Shown: one piece after another, positions 1 to 5,610 of the stretch
How the letters are laid out: every line of letters begins with the position of its first letter
Position numbering within the stretch: the first letter of the stretch is position 1
Origin: an uncultured Kineosporia sp.
GTDB lineage: Bacteria; Actinomycetota; Actinomycetes; Actinomycetales; Kineosporiaceae
Direction: 5' to 3'
Length of the DNA stretch: 6,119 nt
Assembly (NCBI GenBank): GCA_937859855.1
Contig: CALMAR010000051.1
Coordinates: forward strand, 1 to 6,119
Notes under the pieces: model-generated
Seen by the model: only the letters and a program-made list of their open reading frames with translations
Databases searched by the model: none
What the model was told of the DNA's origin: nothing
Translations under genes and position numbers: made by a program

Positions 1-165
1 GGCAGGCACAGATCCACGACCCCGGCCGGCGTCTGAGGGTCCTGCTGCACGCAGGCCAGCAGCGTGATGACCCGCTGCAGCAGGACGTCGGCCTGGTCGG
101 CCGGCAGCTGCTCGGGGTCGAAACCGATCTCCAGCCAGGAACCCAGGTCGTCGTGGGCCCCCCCG
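1..165 (-). pseudogene. Fragment of a nonribosomal peptide synthetase condensation domain (C-terminal end), running off the left edge
   Basis: On the minus strand the triplets ending at positions divisible by three are open to the left edge. They encode a segment containing GSWLEIGFDPEQLP followed by a helix and then QQDPQTPAGVVDLCLP. This matches the closing pattern of NRPS condensation domains: a short strand ending in an LFD/FDP-like turn, an amphipathic helix with LL, then a DP-x-x-P/V-x-x-(V/L)-x-LL tail before the adenylation domain. By hand count about nine in ten third positions are G or C in this frame, more than in the opposite frame, which reads like a typical antisense shadow. The catalytic HHxxxDG motif would lie upstream, at higher coordinates, but that sequence is transketolase-like instead, so the domain is cut. 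The fragment may extend to about 218, since the frame stays open there as a low-complexity Pro/Gly/Arg stretch. The adenylation domain would follow beyond the left edge. The family call rests on pattern recognition alone. Confidence 0.5.
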
Positions 166-1709
166 CGGACCCGCGGGGTCCGCGACTGCCCGCCGGGGGC
201 GCGCGGCGCAGCCGGGCCGCCACTCTGGACGACGAGACGCTCCAGGCGGCCGTGCGCAATCTGGGGGGTCACGACGTGTCGACTCTCGGCCGGCTCTTCG
301 AGCAGATCGACGACAGCCGGCCGACGGTGATCCTCGCGTACACCATCAAGGGTTACGGCCTGGCCAGCGAGGGCCACCCGCAGAACCACTCCTCGCTGCT
401 CACCGAAGCTCAGCTCGGGCAGCTGGCCGCTCGGTGCGGCGTCTCGGCGGCCTCGCCGTGGGAGCGGTTCGCGCCAGGATCGGCTGCCGGGGAACTGTGC
501 GTGCGGGTTGCGGATCGACTCCGCCGCGACCCGTCGACCACCGATGCGGATGCCTCCGACGCCTTGGACGTGCCGGTCGATCTCGGCCGCACGCCCGGGG
601 GCACCCTCAGCACGCAGGCGGCGCTCGGGCGCGCGTTGCTCGACCTCACCCGGCAGTCGCCGACCGCGGCCCGTCGTATCGTCACGGTCTCACCGGACGT
701 CGCGTCGTCCACCAACCTGGGCGGCTGGATCAACAAGGTCGGGGTCTGGTCCCCGGGCCTGGAGCGGCGCGACTGGTTCCAGGACGACCCGGAGACGATC
801 CTGCACTGGCGCGAGCGTCCCACCGGGCAGCACGTCGAGCTGGGCATCGCCGAGGTCAATCTCGTCGGGCTGCTCGGCGAGCTCGGCGCGACCTGGAGCA
901 GGTGGGGGCAGCCGCTGCTGCCGATCGGTGTGCTGTACGACCCCTTCGTCGAGCGCGCGCTGGAGCCCTGGTCCTTCGGCATCTATGCAGGCGGCCAGTC
1001 GATCCTGGTCGGGACGCCGGCCGGGGTGTCGCTCGCGGCCGAGGGCGGCGCCCACCAGTCCATCAAGACCCCGTCGATCGGGCTGGAACAGCCGGGCTGC
1101 GTCAGTTACGAGCCCGCGTTCGCCGTCGACCTGGAGTGGGCGCTGCTGGCCTGCCTGGGGCGGCTGGGCCGGCCCGGAGGATCCTCGGCCTACCTGCGAC
1201 TGACCTCCAGGCCGGTCGATCAGAACCTGGCAGACCTGCCGTCGGACCCGGCGGCCAGGCAACGCCGGCGCCGTCAGGTCGTCGCGGGCGGGTACCTGCT
1301 GCGGCGGGCCGGCCGCAAGCCCGACGTCACCATCGTCGCGATGGGCGCCGTGCTTCCCGAGACTCTGGCGGCGGCGGAACGACTCGCCGGCCTGGGCACC
1401 GAGGCCGACGTCGTCTGCGTCACCAGCCCGGGCCTGCTGTTCGATGCCGTCCAGGCCAGAGCCGGGCACGGCGCCGCGCCGACCTGGATCCTGGATGCCG
1501 TACTGCCGCGGGAACGGGCTGCGCCGGTGGTCACCGTCCTGGACGGGCATCCGCACACGCTGACGTTCCTCTCCGAAGTCCACGCGGTTCGGGCCACTCA
1601 CCTCGGCGTGAGCGGCTTCGGCCAGTCCGGCCGCCTCCCGGAGGTGTACCGCCACCATGGCATCGACGAGGACAGCATCGTCGCGGCCGCGCTGGACGTC
1701 CGGTCCTGA
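153..1709 (+). CDS. Transketolase / pyruvate dehydrogenase E1 (AceE-type) protein, N-terminally truncated
   Basis: This is the C-terminal two thirds of a thiamine-diphosphate enzyme of the AceE/transketolase superfamily, which decarboxylates 2-oxo acids or transfers C2 units. From the GTG at 153 (518 residues), clear family similarity begins only near residue 23 (position ~219). Residues 25-85 are the end of the TPP-binding domain, with NLGGHD and TVILAYTIKGYGL. Residues 150-350 are the pyrimidine-binding domain, with SPDVASSTNLGGWINK, the ELGIAEVN segment carrying the glutamate expected to activate the cofactor, and AAEGGAHQS. Residues 390-518 are the transketolase C-terminal domain, ending in LGVSGFGQSGRLPEVYRHHG, close to the LGTDGFGRSD signature of E1. 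The GDG...N cofactor/Mg2+ motif and most of the TPP domain are absent. The reading frame is open back to position 3, but that stretch is the shadow of the NRPS fragment. No convincing Shine-Dalgarno precedes 153 and the first true Met is residue 397, so the true start is unknown. Natural split transketolases divide after this domain, not inside it, so I infer a broken, probably inactive gene. Confidence 0.72.
   Translation: MGPPADPRGPRLPAGGARRSRAATLDDETLQAAVRNLGGHDVSTLGRLFEQIDDSRPTVILAYTIKGYGLASEGHPQNHSSLLTEAQLGQLAARCGVSAASPWERFAPGSAAGELCVRVADRLRRDPSTTDADASDALDVPVDLGRTPGGTLSTQAALGRALLDLTRQSPTAARRIVTVSPDVASSTNLGGWINKVGVWSPGLERRDWFQDDPETILHWRERPTGQHVELGIAEVNLVGLLGELGATWSRWGQPLLPIGVLYDPFVERALEPWSFGIYAGGQSILVGTPAGVSLAAEGGAHQSIKTPSIGLEQPGCVSYEPAFAVDLEWALLACLGRLGRPGGSSAYLRLTSRPVDQNLADLPSDPAARQRRRRQVVAGGYLLRRAGRKPDVTIVAMGAVLPETLAAAERLAGLGTEADVVCVTSPGLLFDAVQARAGHGAAPTWILDAVLPRERAAPVVTVLDGHPHTLTFLSEVHAVRATHLGVSGFGQSGRLPEVYRHHGIDEDSIVAAALDVRS
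164..184. repeat. Perfect GC-rich inverted repeat at the gene junction
   Basis: CGCGGACCC (164-172) is matched by its reverse complement GGGTCCGCG (176-184) around a three-base GCG loop. This gives a nine-pair stem, eight of whose pairs are G-C. It lies inside the 165-220 zone where the NRPS fragment gives way to the transketolase-like gene. It directly follows a run of seven C residues (158-164). Such a hairpin can be a site of template switching, deletion or misassembly. It could also just be chance in very GC-rich DNA. Confidence 0.5.
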
Positions 1710-1722
1710 GGGGCGCCAACCG

Positions 1723-1751
1723 TTGCTGTTATCACATATGCCGAATAGGCT
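1723..1751 (+). promoter_or_regulatory. Candidate sigma-70-type promoter for the five-gene unit
   Basis: TTGCTG (1723-1728) and TAGGCT (1746-1751) are separated by 17 bases, close to the actinobacterial housekeeping consensus TTGAC-n17/18-TAGRRT. The region between is the most AT-rich stretch near the gene start, in an otherwise GC-rich window. It lies 27 bases upstream of the GTG of the SnoaL-like gene, leaving room for a short leader with the ribosome binding site. No start-site data are available, so the call is by motif only. Confidence 0.45.
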
Positions 1752-1755
1752 CGGC
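1740..1755. promoter_or_regulatory. Short inverted repeat over the -10 region, possible operator
   Basis: GCCGA (1740-1744) and TCGGC (1751-1755) form an inverted repeat with a six-base spacer that contains nearly all of the proposed -10 box. A repressor binding here would block the promoter. The arms are only five bases, so chance is a serious alternative, and no regulator gene is visible in the window. Confidence 0.25.
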
Positions 1756-1766
1756 ACAGCCGCAAC

Positions 1767-1773
1767 GAGGAGG
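1767..1773 (+). promoter_or_regulatory. Strong Shine-Dalgarno fixing the SnoaL-like gene start
   Basis: GAGGAGG sits five bases upstream of GTG 1779. It is the strongest ribosome binding site in the window, and it supports the GTG as the first codon of the unit. Confidence 0.75.
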
Positions 1774-1778
1774 TCGAC

Positions 1779-2264
1779 GTGACGTCGCAATCGGAACTGA
1801 CCCGTGAGGAAATCATCGCCCGCAATCTGGAGGCTGTCGCGGTCCACTTCCACAACGAGACCCCGGAGACCATCGACACGGCCGTCGGCGTCTACACCGA
1901 CGACATCGTCTGGGAGGTCCCGGCGCGCGGTCTGGTTCATCGCAACGTCGCAGACGTCAAAGCCGAGTACCTGAAGATTTTCGGCTCGATGAACATCCAC
2001 AAGATCACGAATCTCTACCGGTTCGCGACCGAGGAGTGGGTCTTCGACGACAGCATCTTCGAGTGGACGATCACCGGCGACGGTTTCGCCAACTGTCCCT
2101 TCCCGGTCGGCACCACGGTGAGCATCCGCCTGCTGCACGCTTTCCAGTGCCGGGACGGAAAGATCTGCCGCGAGAACGGCTACGAGATCTGGCGTGACAT
2201 CAAGGACACCGCCCGGGTCCGGGACGACATCCCCGAAGGTGCGACCGTCGAGGTCTTCGACTGA
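1779..2264 (+). CDS. SnoaL-like / NTF2-fold domain protein (nuclear transport factor 2 family)
   Basis: This 161-residue soluble protein has the layout of the SnoaL/ketosteroid-isomerase-like NTF2 fold. An N-terminal helix (residues 8-25) is followed by YTDDIVWEVPARG (39-51), where the family places acidic residues facing the cavity. A helix with AEYLKIFGS follows at 62-70. A beta sheet spans 75-140, including DDSIFEWTITG and the closing LLHAFQCRDGKICRENGYEIW (118-138), typical of the last strands of the fold. There is no signal peptide or membrane segment. Family members act as cyclases, isomerases, dehydratases or binding proteins on small molecules, so the fold does not fix the reaction here. 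It is the first gene after the candidate promoter and has the best ribosome binding site, so it may be the most strongly translated of the set. Full length; the family call is good, the function unknown. Confidence 0.82.
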   Translation: MTSQSELTREEIIARNLEAVAVHFHNETPETIDTAVGVYTDDIVWEVPARGLVHRNVADVKAEYLKIFGSMNIHKITNLYRFATEEWVFDDSIFEWTITGDGFANCPFPVGTTVSIRLLHAFQCRDGKICRENGYEIWRDIKDTARVRDDIPEGATVEVFD

Positions 2265-2269
2265 ACGTC

Positions 2270-2287
2270 CGGTCCGGGCCCGGCCCG
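2270..2287 (+). other. GC-rich hairpin between the SnoaL-like and HIT-like genes
   Basis: CGGTCCG (2270-2276) pairs with CGGCCCG (2281-2287) around a GGCC loop, with one T/C mismatch. The core is the perfect palindrome CCGGGCCCGG at 2274-2283. It lies six bases after the stop of the first gene and has no T tract. It could act as a weak attenuator or a transcript-stabilising stem that lowers expression of the downstream genes relative to the first. It could also be chance in this GC-rich DNA. Confidence 0.25.
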
Positions 2288-2316
2288 AGCCGCGAGGACA
2301 TCTCTGGAGCCGCCGC

Positions 2317-2763
2317 GTGAGCGATCAGACCTGCCTGCTGTGCGGCATGGAGGACACAGACGGCAGCACCGCGGTGTTCCGGGATCCGCTCTGGGCCGCC
2401 GAGATCCTGCCTGGTTACGAGGTGCCCGGCTGGGTCGTCCTGCGTGTACGGCGGCATGCGGAGCGGATCACCGGGCTCGACGATGCGGAGCTGTCCACGT
2501 TCGCACGCCGCGCCCGCGACCTCGTCGCCGCCGTGACCGCGGTGACCGGAGCGCCCACGACATACCTGTTGGTGTTCGGCGAGAACTACCCGCACTTCCA
2601 CGCCCTGATCACGCCGCGCGGTGACGACATCCCCCCAGACCTGCGTGCAGGCAACATCCTCGGACTGCGCACCGCGCGGGCAGACCTGAAATCCGCCGCA
2701 CAGTTCCTGCCCGCCATGCGGTCGGCATACGCCGACCGTGCCGACGTCCCAGACCCGGTGTGA
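2317..2763 (+). CDS. HIT-like protein with CxxC motif and incomplete histidine triad
   Basis: The 148-residue product resembles histidine-triad (HIT) nucleotide hydrolases/transferases. CLLC at residues 6-9 corresponds to the CxxC often found at the start of bacterial HIT proteins. PGWVVLRVRRHAERITGLDD (37-56) is the characteristic strand plus helix start, equivalent to PGHxLVxPxRHxxxLxxLxx. YLLVFGENYPHFHAL (83-97) is the catalytic strand. The usual triad H-x-H-x-H is here H93-F-H95-A-L97: the presumed nucleophile H95 and the first His are present, while the third is Leu. I chose GTG 2317 because GGAG lies seven bases upstream (2306-2309) and MSDQTCLLCG is a normal HIT start. The frame is open further upstream, but that part overlaps the SnoaL-like gene out of frame and looks non-coding. 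The gene lies 52 bases after the previous one and 7 bases before the amidohydrolase. It may hydrolyse or transfer nucleotides, or the fold may have been reused. The substrate is unknown. Confidence 0.7.
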   Translation: MSDQTCLLCGMEDTDGSTAVFRDPLWAAEILPGYEVPGWVVLRVRRHAERITGLDDAELSTFARRARDLVAAVTAVTGAPTTYLLVFGENYPHFHALITPRGDDIPPDLRAGNILGLRTARADLKSAAQFLPAMRSAYADRADVPDPV

Positions 2764-2770
2764 GGTTCGG

Positions 2771-3928
2771 ATGACGCCTCCCGCGGCCACCGTCATCAGC
2801 AATGTCCGCGTCTTCGACGGGCTCTCGCTCGGCGTGCCACGCACGGTGGCATTCTCGGACGGGGTGATCGTCGAGGAAGTCCCCGGCGGAGATGCCGAGC
2901 TGGTGGACGGTGCCGGCGGCGTGCTCCTGCCAGGCCTGATCGACGCTCACGTGCACGTCGACACCCGGGCCGACCTCGAGCACTGCCTCATGGCCGGCAT
3001 CACCACCGTCGTCGACATGGGCACCCGCACGCCGCGCGACCTCGACCAACTCCGTGACCAGCCAGGAGTTCCCACGCTCCTGCGCGCAGGTCTGCCGGCG
3101 AGCGCGCCCGGGGGGATGCAGACCAAGAAGATGGGGTTTCCCGACGCCAGCGCCGTCCGGAGTCCCGCAGATGCAGCCAGGTTCGTGGCGCAGCGAGTGG
3201 CCGACGGCAGCGACTTCATCAAGATCATCGTGGAAGATCCCAAGATGCCCGGAACCGCGGCGTTGCCACCGGACAGCATCGGGGCCATCGTCACGGCCGC
3301 GCACGAGGCGAACCGGCGAGTCGTCGCCCATGCCGTCACCAGTACGGCGGTGAACCTGGCCGCCGATGCCGGAGTGGACGCCGTGACACATGCTCCCGTC
3401 GACCGACCGATCAGCTGGGACGAAGCCGCATCCTTCGCGGCCCGCGGCATCGTCCTGATCCCGACCCTGACGATGATGCGCGGCACCGCGGCTGTGATCA
3501 GCGGCAAGCCGGCCTACCGGCTGCTTCGCCGGATCCGCGTGGCACCGGCCGTGGACTTCGTCAACAGCCGAGAGTCCGTCACCACCGCGCATCGGGCCGG
3601 CGTGACCATCCTGGCTGGGACGGATTCCAACAACGAAGCCGGTGCACCCGCGCACCCACGGCACGGAACCTCCCTGCACGACGAGCTCGCGCTGCTCGTC
3701 GAGGCCGGCCTGACCCCGGTCGAGGCGATCAACACCGCCACCTCCGCGGCCGCCGGCTTCTTCGGCCGCCCCGACCTCGGCAGCATCGGCCCGGGCCGGC
3801 GGGCTGACCTCATGCTCCTGCGCGGCGACCCGACCGTCGACATCGGCGCGCTGAGAGATGTTTCCGGCATCTGGCTCGGCGGCAAGCGGATCCACCACGC
3901 GGACGCGGCGACGCCGGCAACCGCATGA
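2771..3928 (+). CDS. Metal-dependent amidohydrolase (imidazolonepropionase/prolidase-like)
   Basis: This 385-residue enzyme belongs to the amidohydrolase superfamily, which hydrolyses C-N or other bonds at a mono- or dinuclear metal centre in a TIM barrel. Residues 6-55 form the small beta-sandwich start (VISNVRVFDG). GLIDAHVHVD (56-65) carries the metal-binding H60-x-H62. K151 in DFIKIIVEDP sits where the family has its carboxylated or metal-bridging lysine. H187 in VVAHAV and H207 in THAP are the next expected ligands, and ILAGTDSNNE holds D285, the catalytic aspartate. GRPDLGSIGPGRRADLMLL (332-350) is the standard C-terminal return to the sandwich. All the key residues appear present, and length is normal. 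ATG 2771 is preferred over GTG 2738 because GAGG lies five bases upstream (2762-2765) and the earlier start would overlap the HIT-like gene. No signal peptide is visible, so it is cytoplasmic. It is the most informative gene of the unit for a degradative role, but the substrate (cyclic amide, dipeptide, lactone or other) is not readable. Confidence 0.85.
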   Translation: MTPPAATVISNVRVFDGLSLGVPRTVAFSDGVIVEEVPGGDAELVDGAGGVLLPGLIDAHVHVDTRADLEHCLMAGITTVVDMGTRTPRDLDQLRDQPGVPTLLRAGLPASAPGGMQTKKMGFPDASAVRSPADAARFVAQRVADGSDFIKIIVEDPKMPGTAALPPDSIGAIVTAAHEANRRVVAHAVTSTAVNLAADAGVDAVTHAPVDRPISWDEAASFAARGIVLIPTLTMMRGTAAVISGKPAYRLLRRIRVAPAVDFVNSRESVTTAHRAGVTILAGTDSNNEAGAPAHPRHGTSLHDELALLVEAGLTPVEAINTATSAAAGFFGRPDLGSIGPGRRADLMLLRGDPTVDIGALRDVSGIWLGGKRIHHADAATPATA

Positions 3929-4803
3929 TTCTCGTCACGGCTGCCAACGGCAATCAGGGCCGGCTGCTGGTGCCCAAGCTGCTGGCCAGTCACCTGTCGA
4001 TACGCGCCTGCGTCCAATCGGAATCGTCGGCCGAACGCCTGCGCAGCATGGGCGTCCAGGACGTCGTGGTCGGCGACATCAGTGAACCCGCGGTCCTGGT
4101 CAAGGCACTGCGCGGGATCGAGAAGGTCTACCACGTCGGTCCCACCCTGCATCCACGCGAACGAGCCATGGGCATCGCCCTGATCGACGCAGCGAAGGCC
4201 GCCGGGGTCGGCCACTTCGTGTTCAGCTCGGTGCTGCACGCGATCACCACCGATCTGGTCCAGCACGAGATCAAACGTGATGTCGAGGAGCACCTCCTGT
4301 CCTCGGGGCTGGAGTTCACCATCCTCCAGCCGTCCAACTACATGCTGCCGCTGAAGCTCCGACCCGCCTTCGACCGGGACGTGTTCGAACTGTCCTGGTC
4401 CCTGGAGCGCCGGCAGTCGCTGGTCGACCTCGACGACGTCACCGACGTGGCCCGGAAGGTGCTGACCGACGGTGAGGCTCATGCCGGCGCGACCTACGAG
4501 CTCGTGGGGCCCGGGCGGTACACCGCGCATGAACTGGGGGCGATCATCTCTCGAGTCGTCGGCCGTCCCATCCGGGTACGACGGATCGACGCCGACACCT
4601 ACCTCAAGGCCTGGATCGGCGACACCGACCCGGCCCAGGCGACACACCAGTTACGAGTGCTGAAGTCGATCACCGAGCGGTACAGCAGCCACGACTTCAT
4701 CGGCAACCCGAACGTGCTGACCTGGTTGCTGGGCCGAGCGCCGACCGACTTCGAGACCTTCGTCCGCCGCCGGTACGACGACTTCCGGCGGCCAACGGCA
4801 TGA
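3925..4803 (+). CDS. NmrA-like NAD(P)-binding protein (atypical SDR)
   Basis: This 292-residue protein is of the NmrA/atypical SDR type, whose members are NAD(P)H-dependent reductases or redox sensors. The Rossmann start is [14 protein letters not shown] (residues 2-15). The usual TGATGxxG glycine motif is altered to TAANGNQG, with alanine replacing the first glycine. GDI (50-52) follows the third strand, FVFSSVLHA (98-106) is the family's core strand, and [16 protein letters not shown] (114-129) with LQPSNYM (134-140) are typical NmrA signatures. The classical YxxxK is absent, as usual in this group, and K117 may take the lysine role. The C-terminal part holds the substrate-binding lobe ([20 protein letters not shown]). 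The start overlaps the amidohydrolase stop by four bases (ATGA). There is no good ribosome binding site, so expression likely depends on translational coupling. Whether it is an enzyme or a regulator is undecided. Confidence 0.82.
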   Translation: MILVTAANGNQGRLLVPKLLASHLSIRACVQSESSAERLRSMGVQDVVVGDISEPAVLVKALRGIEKVYHVGPTLHPRERAMGIALIDAAKAAGVGHFVFSSVLHAITTDLVQHEIKRDVEEHLLSSGLEFTILQPSNYMLPLKLRPAFDRDVFELSWSLERRQSLVDLDDVTDVARKVLTDGEAHAGATYELVGPGRYTAHELGAIISRVVGRPIRVRRIDADTYLKAWIGDTDPAQATHQLRVLKSITERYSSHDFIGNPNVLTWLLGRAPTDFETFVRRRYDDFRRPTA

Positions 4804-5558
4804 AGCTGACCGGCAACACCGTGCTGATCACCGGCGGGGGAACCGGCATCGGCCGCGGCCTGGCCGAGCACCTGCACCAGCGCGGCAATCAGGTCATCAT
4901 CGCCGGTCGGCGCACTCCGGTGCTGGACGAGGTCACCGCAACCCATCCCGGGATGCACGCGGCGCACCTCGACGTGTCCGACCCGGGAAGCATCGACGCC
5001 GCGGTTGCGGCGGTCCTCTCCCGGTTCCCGGAACTCAACGTACTGATCAACAACGCGGGCATCATGGTCGGCGACGACCCCACCCGGCCTCTGGACGACG
5101 ACATGCTCACCGCCGTCGTGACCACCAACCTGCTCGGCCCCGTCCGGATGATCTCAGCCCTGATCGACCACCTGCGCCGGCAGCCGTCCGCGACGATCAT
5201 CAACGTCACGTCGATGCTCGGCTACGCACCACTGGCGTCGTCCACGATCTACTCCGCGACGAAAGCCGCCCTGCACTCCTACACCCTCTCGCTGCGGTAC
5301 CTCCTGGAAGGCTCGCAGGTGACCGTCCTGGAGATCGCGCCGCCCTACACCCGAACGGACCTGATGCCCGTCAATGCCACCGACCCTCGCGCCATGCCTC
5401 TCGCCCAGTACCTGAGCGAGACCATGACCGTGCTGGAGACCGAAGAGCCGGAAGTTCTCGTCCCGCGGGCAGCGGCCCGCCGAGACGCCATGCGACCCAA
5501 CGAAACAGCTTTCACGAAGCAATTCAACGACATGATGCGCCGCGGACCTTCGAGGTAA
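4800..5558 (+). CDS. Classical short-chain dehydrogenase/reductase, DltE-like
   Basis: This 252-residue classical SDR catalyses NAD(P)-dependent oxidation or reduction of a hydroxyl/carbonyl group. It shows the cofactor motif TGGGTGIG at residues 11-18 and D58 in the HLDVSD segment that contacts the adenine. NNAG follows at 84-87, and the catalytic set is N110, S138, Y151 and K155 (YSATK). APPYTRTDL (180-188) is the segment after the catalytic helix that shapes the substrate lid. R37-R38 after the second strand suggest a preference for NADP(H), an inference. The C-terminal pattern [10 protein letters not shown] followed by RRDAMRPNE is typical of the DltE-type oxidoreductase group. The gene starts within the NmrA-like stop (ATGA overlap) and has only a weak GGCGG-like site upstream, so it is translationally coupled. 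It is the last gene of the unit. Full length, with all catalytic residues intact. Substrate unknown. Confidence 0.9.
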   Translation: MKLTGNTVLITGGGTGIGRGLAEHLHQRGNQVIIAGRRTPVLDEVTATHPGMHAAHLDVSDPGSIDAAVAAVLSRFPELNVLINNAGIMVGDDPTRPLDDDMLTAVVTTNLLGPVRMISALIDHLRRQPSATIINVTSMLGYAPLASSTIYSATKAALHSYTLSLRYLLEGSQVTVLEIAPPYTRTDLMPVNATDPRAMPLAQYLSETMTVLETEEPEVLVPRAAARRDAMRPNETAFTKQFNDMMRRGPSR

Positions 5559-5585
5559 CCGTTCGATTCCTGCCCCTGCCCCTGC

Positions 5586-5601
5586 CGGCGGTCGCCCGCC
5601 G
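5586..5601. terminator. Candidate bidirectional hairpin terminator in the convergent gap
   Basis: CGGCGG (5586-5591) pairs perfectly with CCGCCG (5596-5601) around a TCGC loop, giving six G-C pairs. It lies between two converging genes, 28 bases after the SDR stop and 10 bases past the MFS stop, the expected place for a shared terminator. No T tract follows in either direction, so if it terminates it would be of the tract-less kind often described in actinobacteria. Confidence 0.35.
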
Positions 5602-5610
5602 ACATCCTCC

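Noticed and set aside
3..152. Plus-strand continuation of the transketolase-like frame to the left edge
   Set aside because: The frame is open, but its residues do not resemble the family's TPP domain. The opposite strand shows stronger coding bias and an NRPS-like pattern.
434..1807. A 457-codon plus-strand open frame overlapping the transketolase-like gene
   Set aside because: It is extremely rich in Arg, Ala and Gly, the signature of a frame-shifted reading of GC-rich coding DNA. It has no domain pattern.
690..2138. A 482-codon minus-strand open frame
   Set aside because: It is antisense to the transketolase-like and SnoaL-like genes, recognisable protein families lie on the plus strand, and the translation has no domain pattern. 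Long shadow frames are normal at this GC content.
2194..2316. Upstream extension of the HIT-like gene
   Set aside because: The frame is open, but the residues are low-complexity Pro/Arg/Ser and overlap the SnoaL-like gene. GTG 2317 has a better ribosome binding site and gives a normal HIT N-terminus.
2609..3898. A 429-codon minus-strand open frame
   Set aside because: It is antisense to the amidohydrolase, whose metal-binding motifs are intact on the plus strand. The composition is that of a shadow, rich in Gly, Arg and Asp without a fold pattern.
3514..4647. A 377-codon minus-strand open frame
   Set aside because: It is antisense to the amidohydrolase end and the NmrA-like gene, with no recognisable motif.
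5571..5586. TGCCCC tandem repeat (2.7 copies)
   Set aside because: It is too short to call a functional repeat, and runs of C are common in this DNA.
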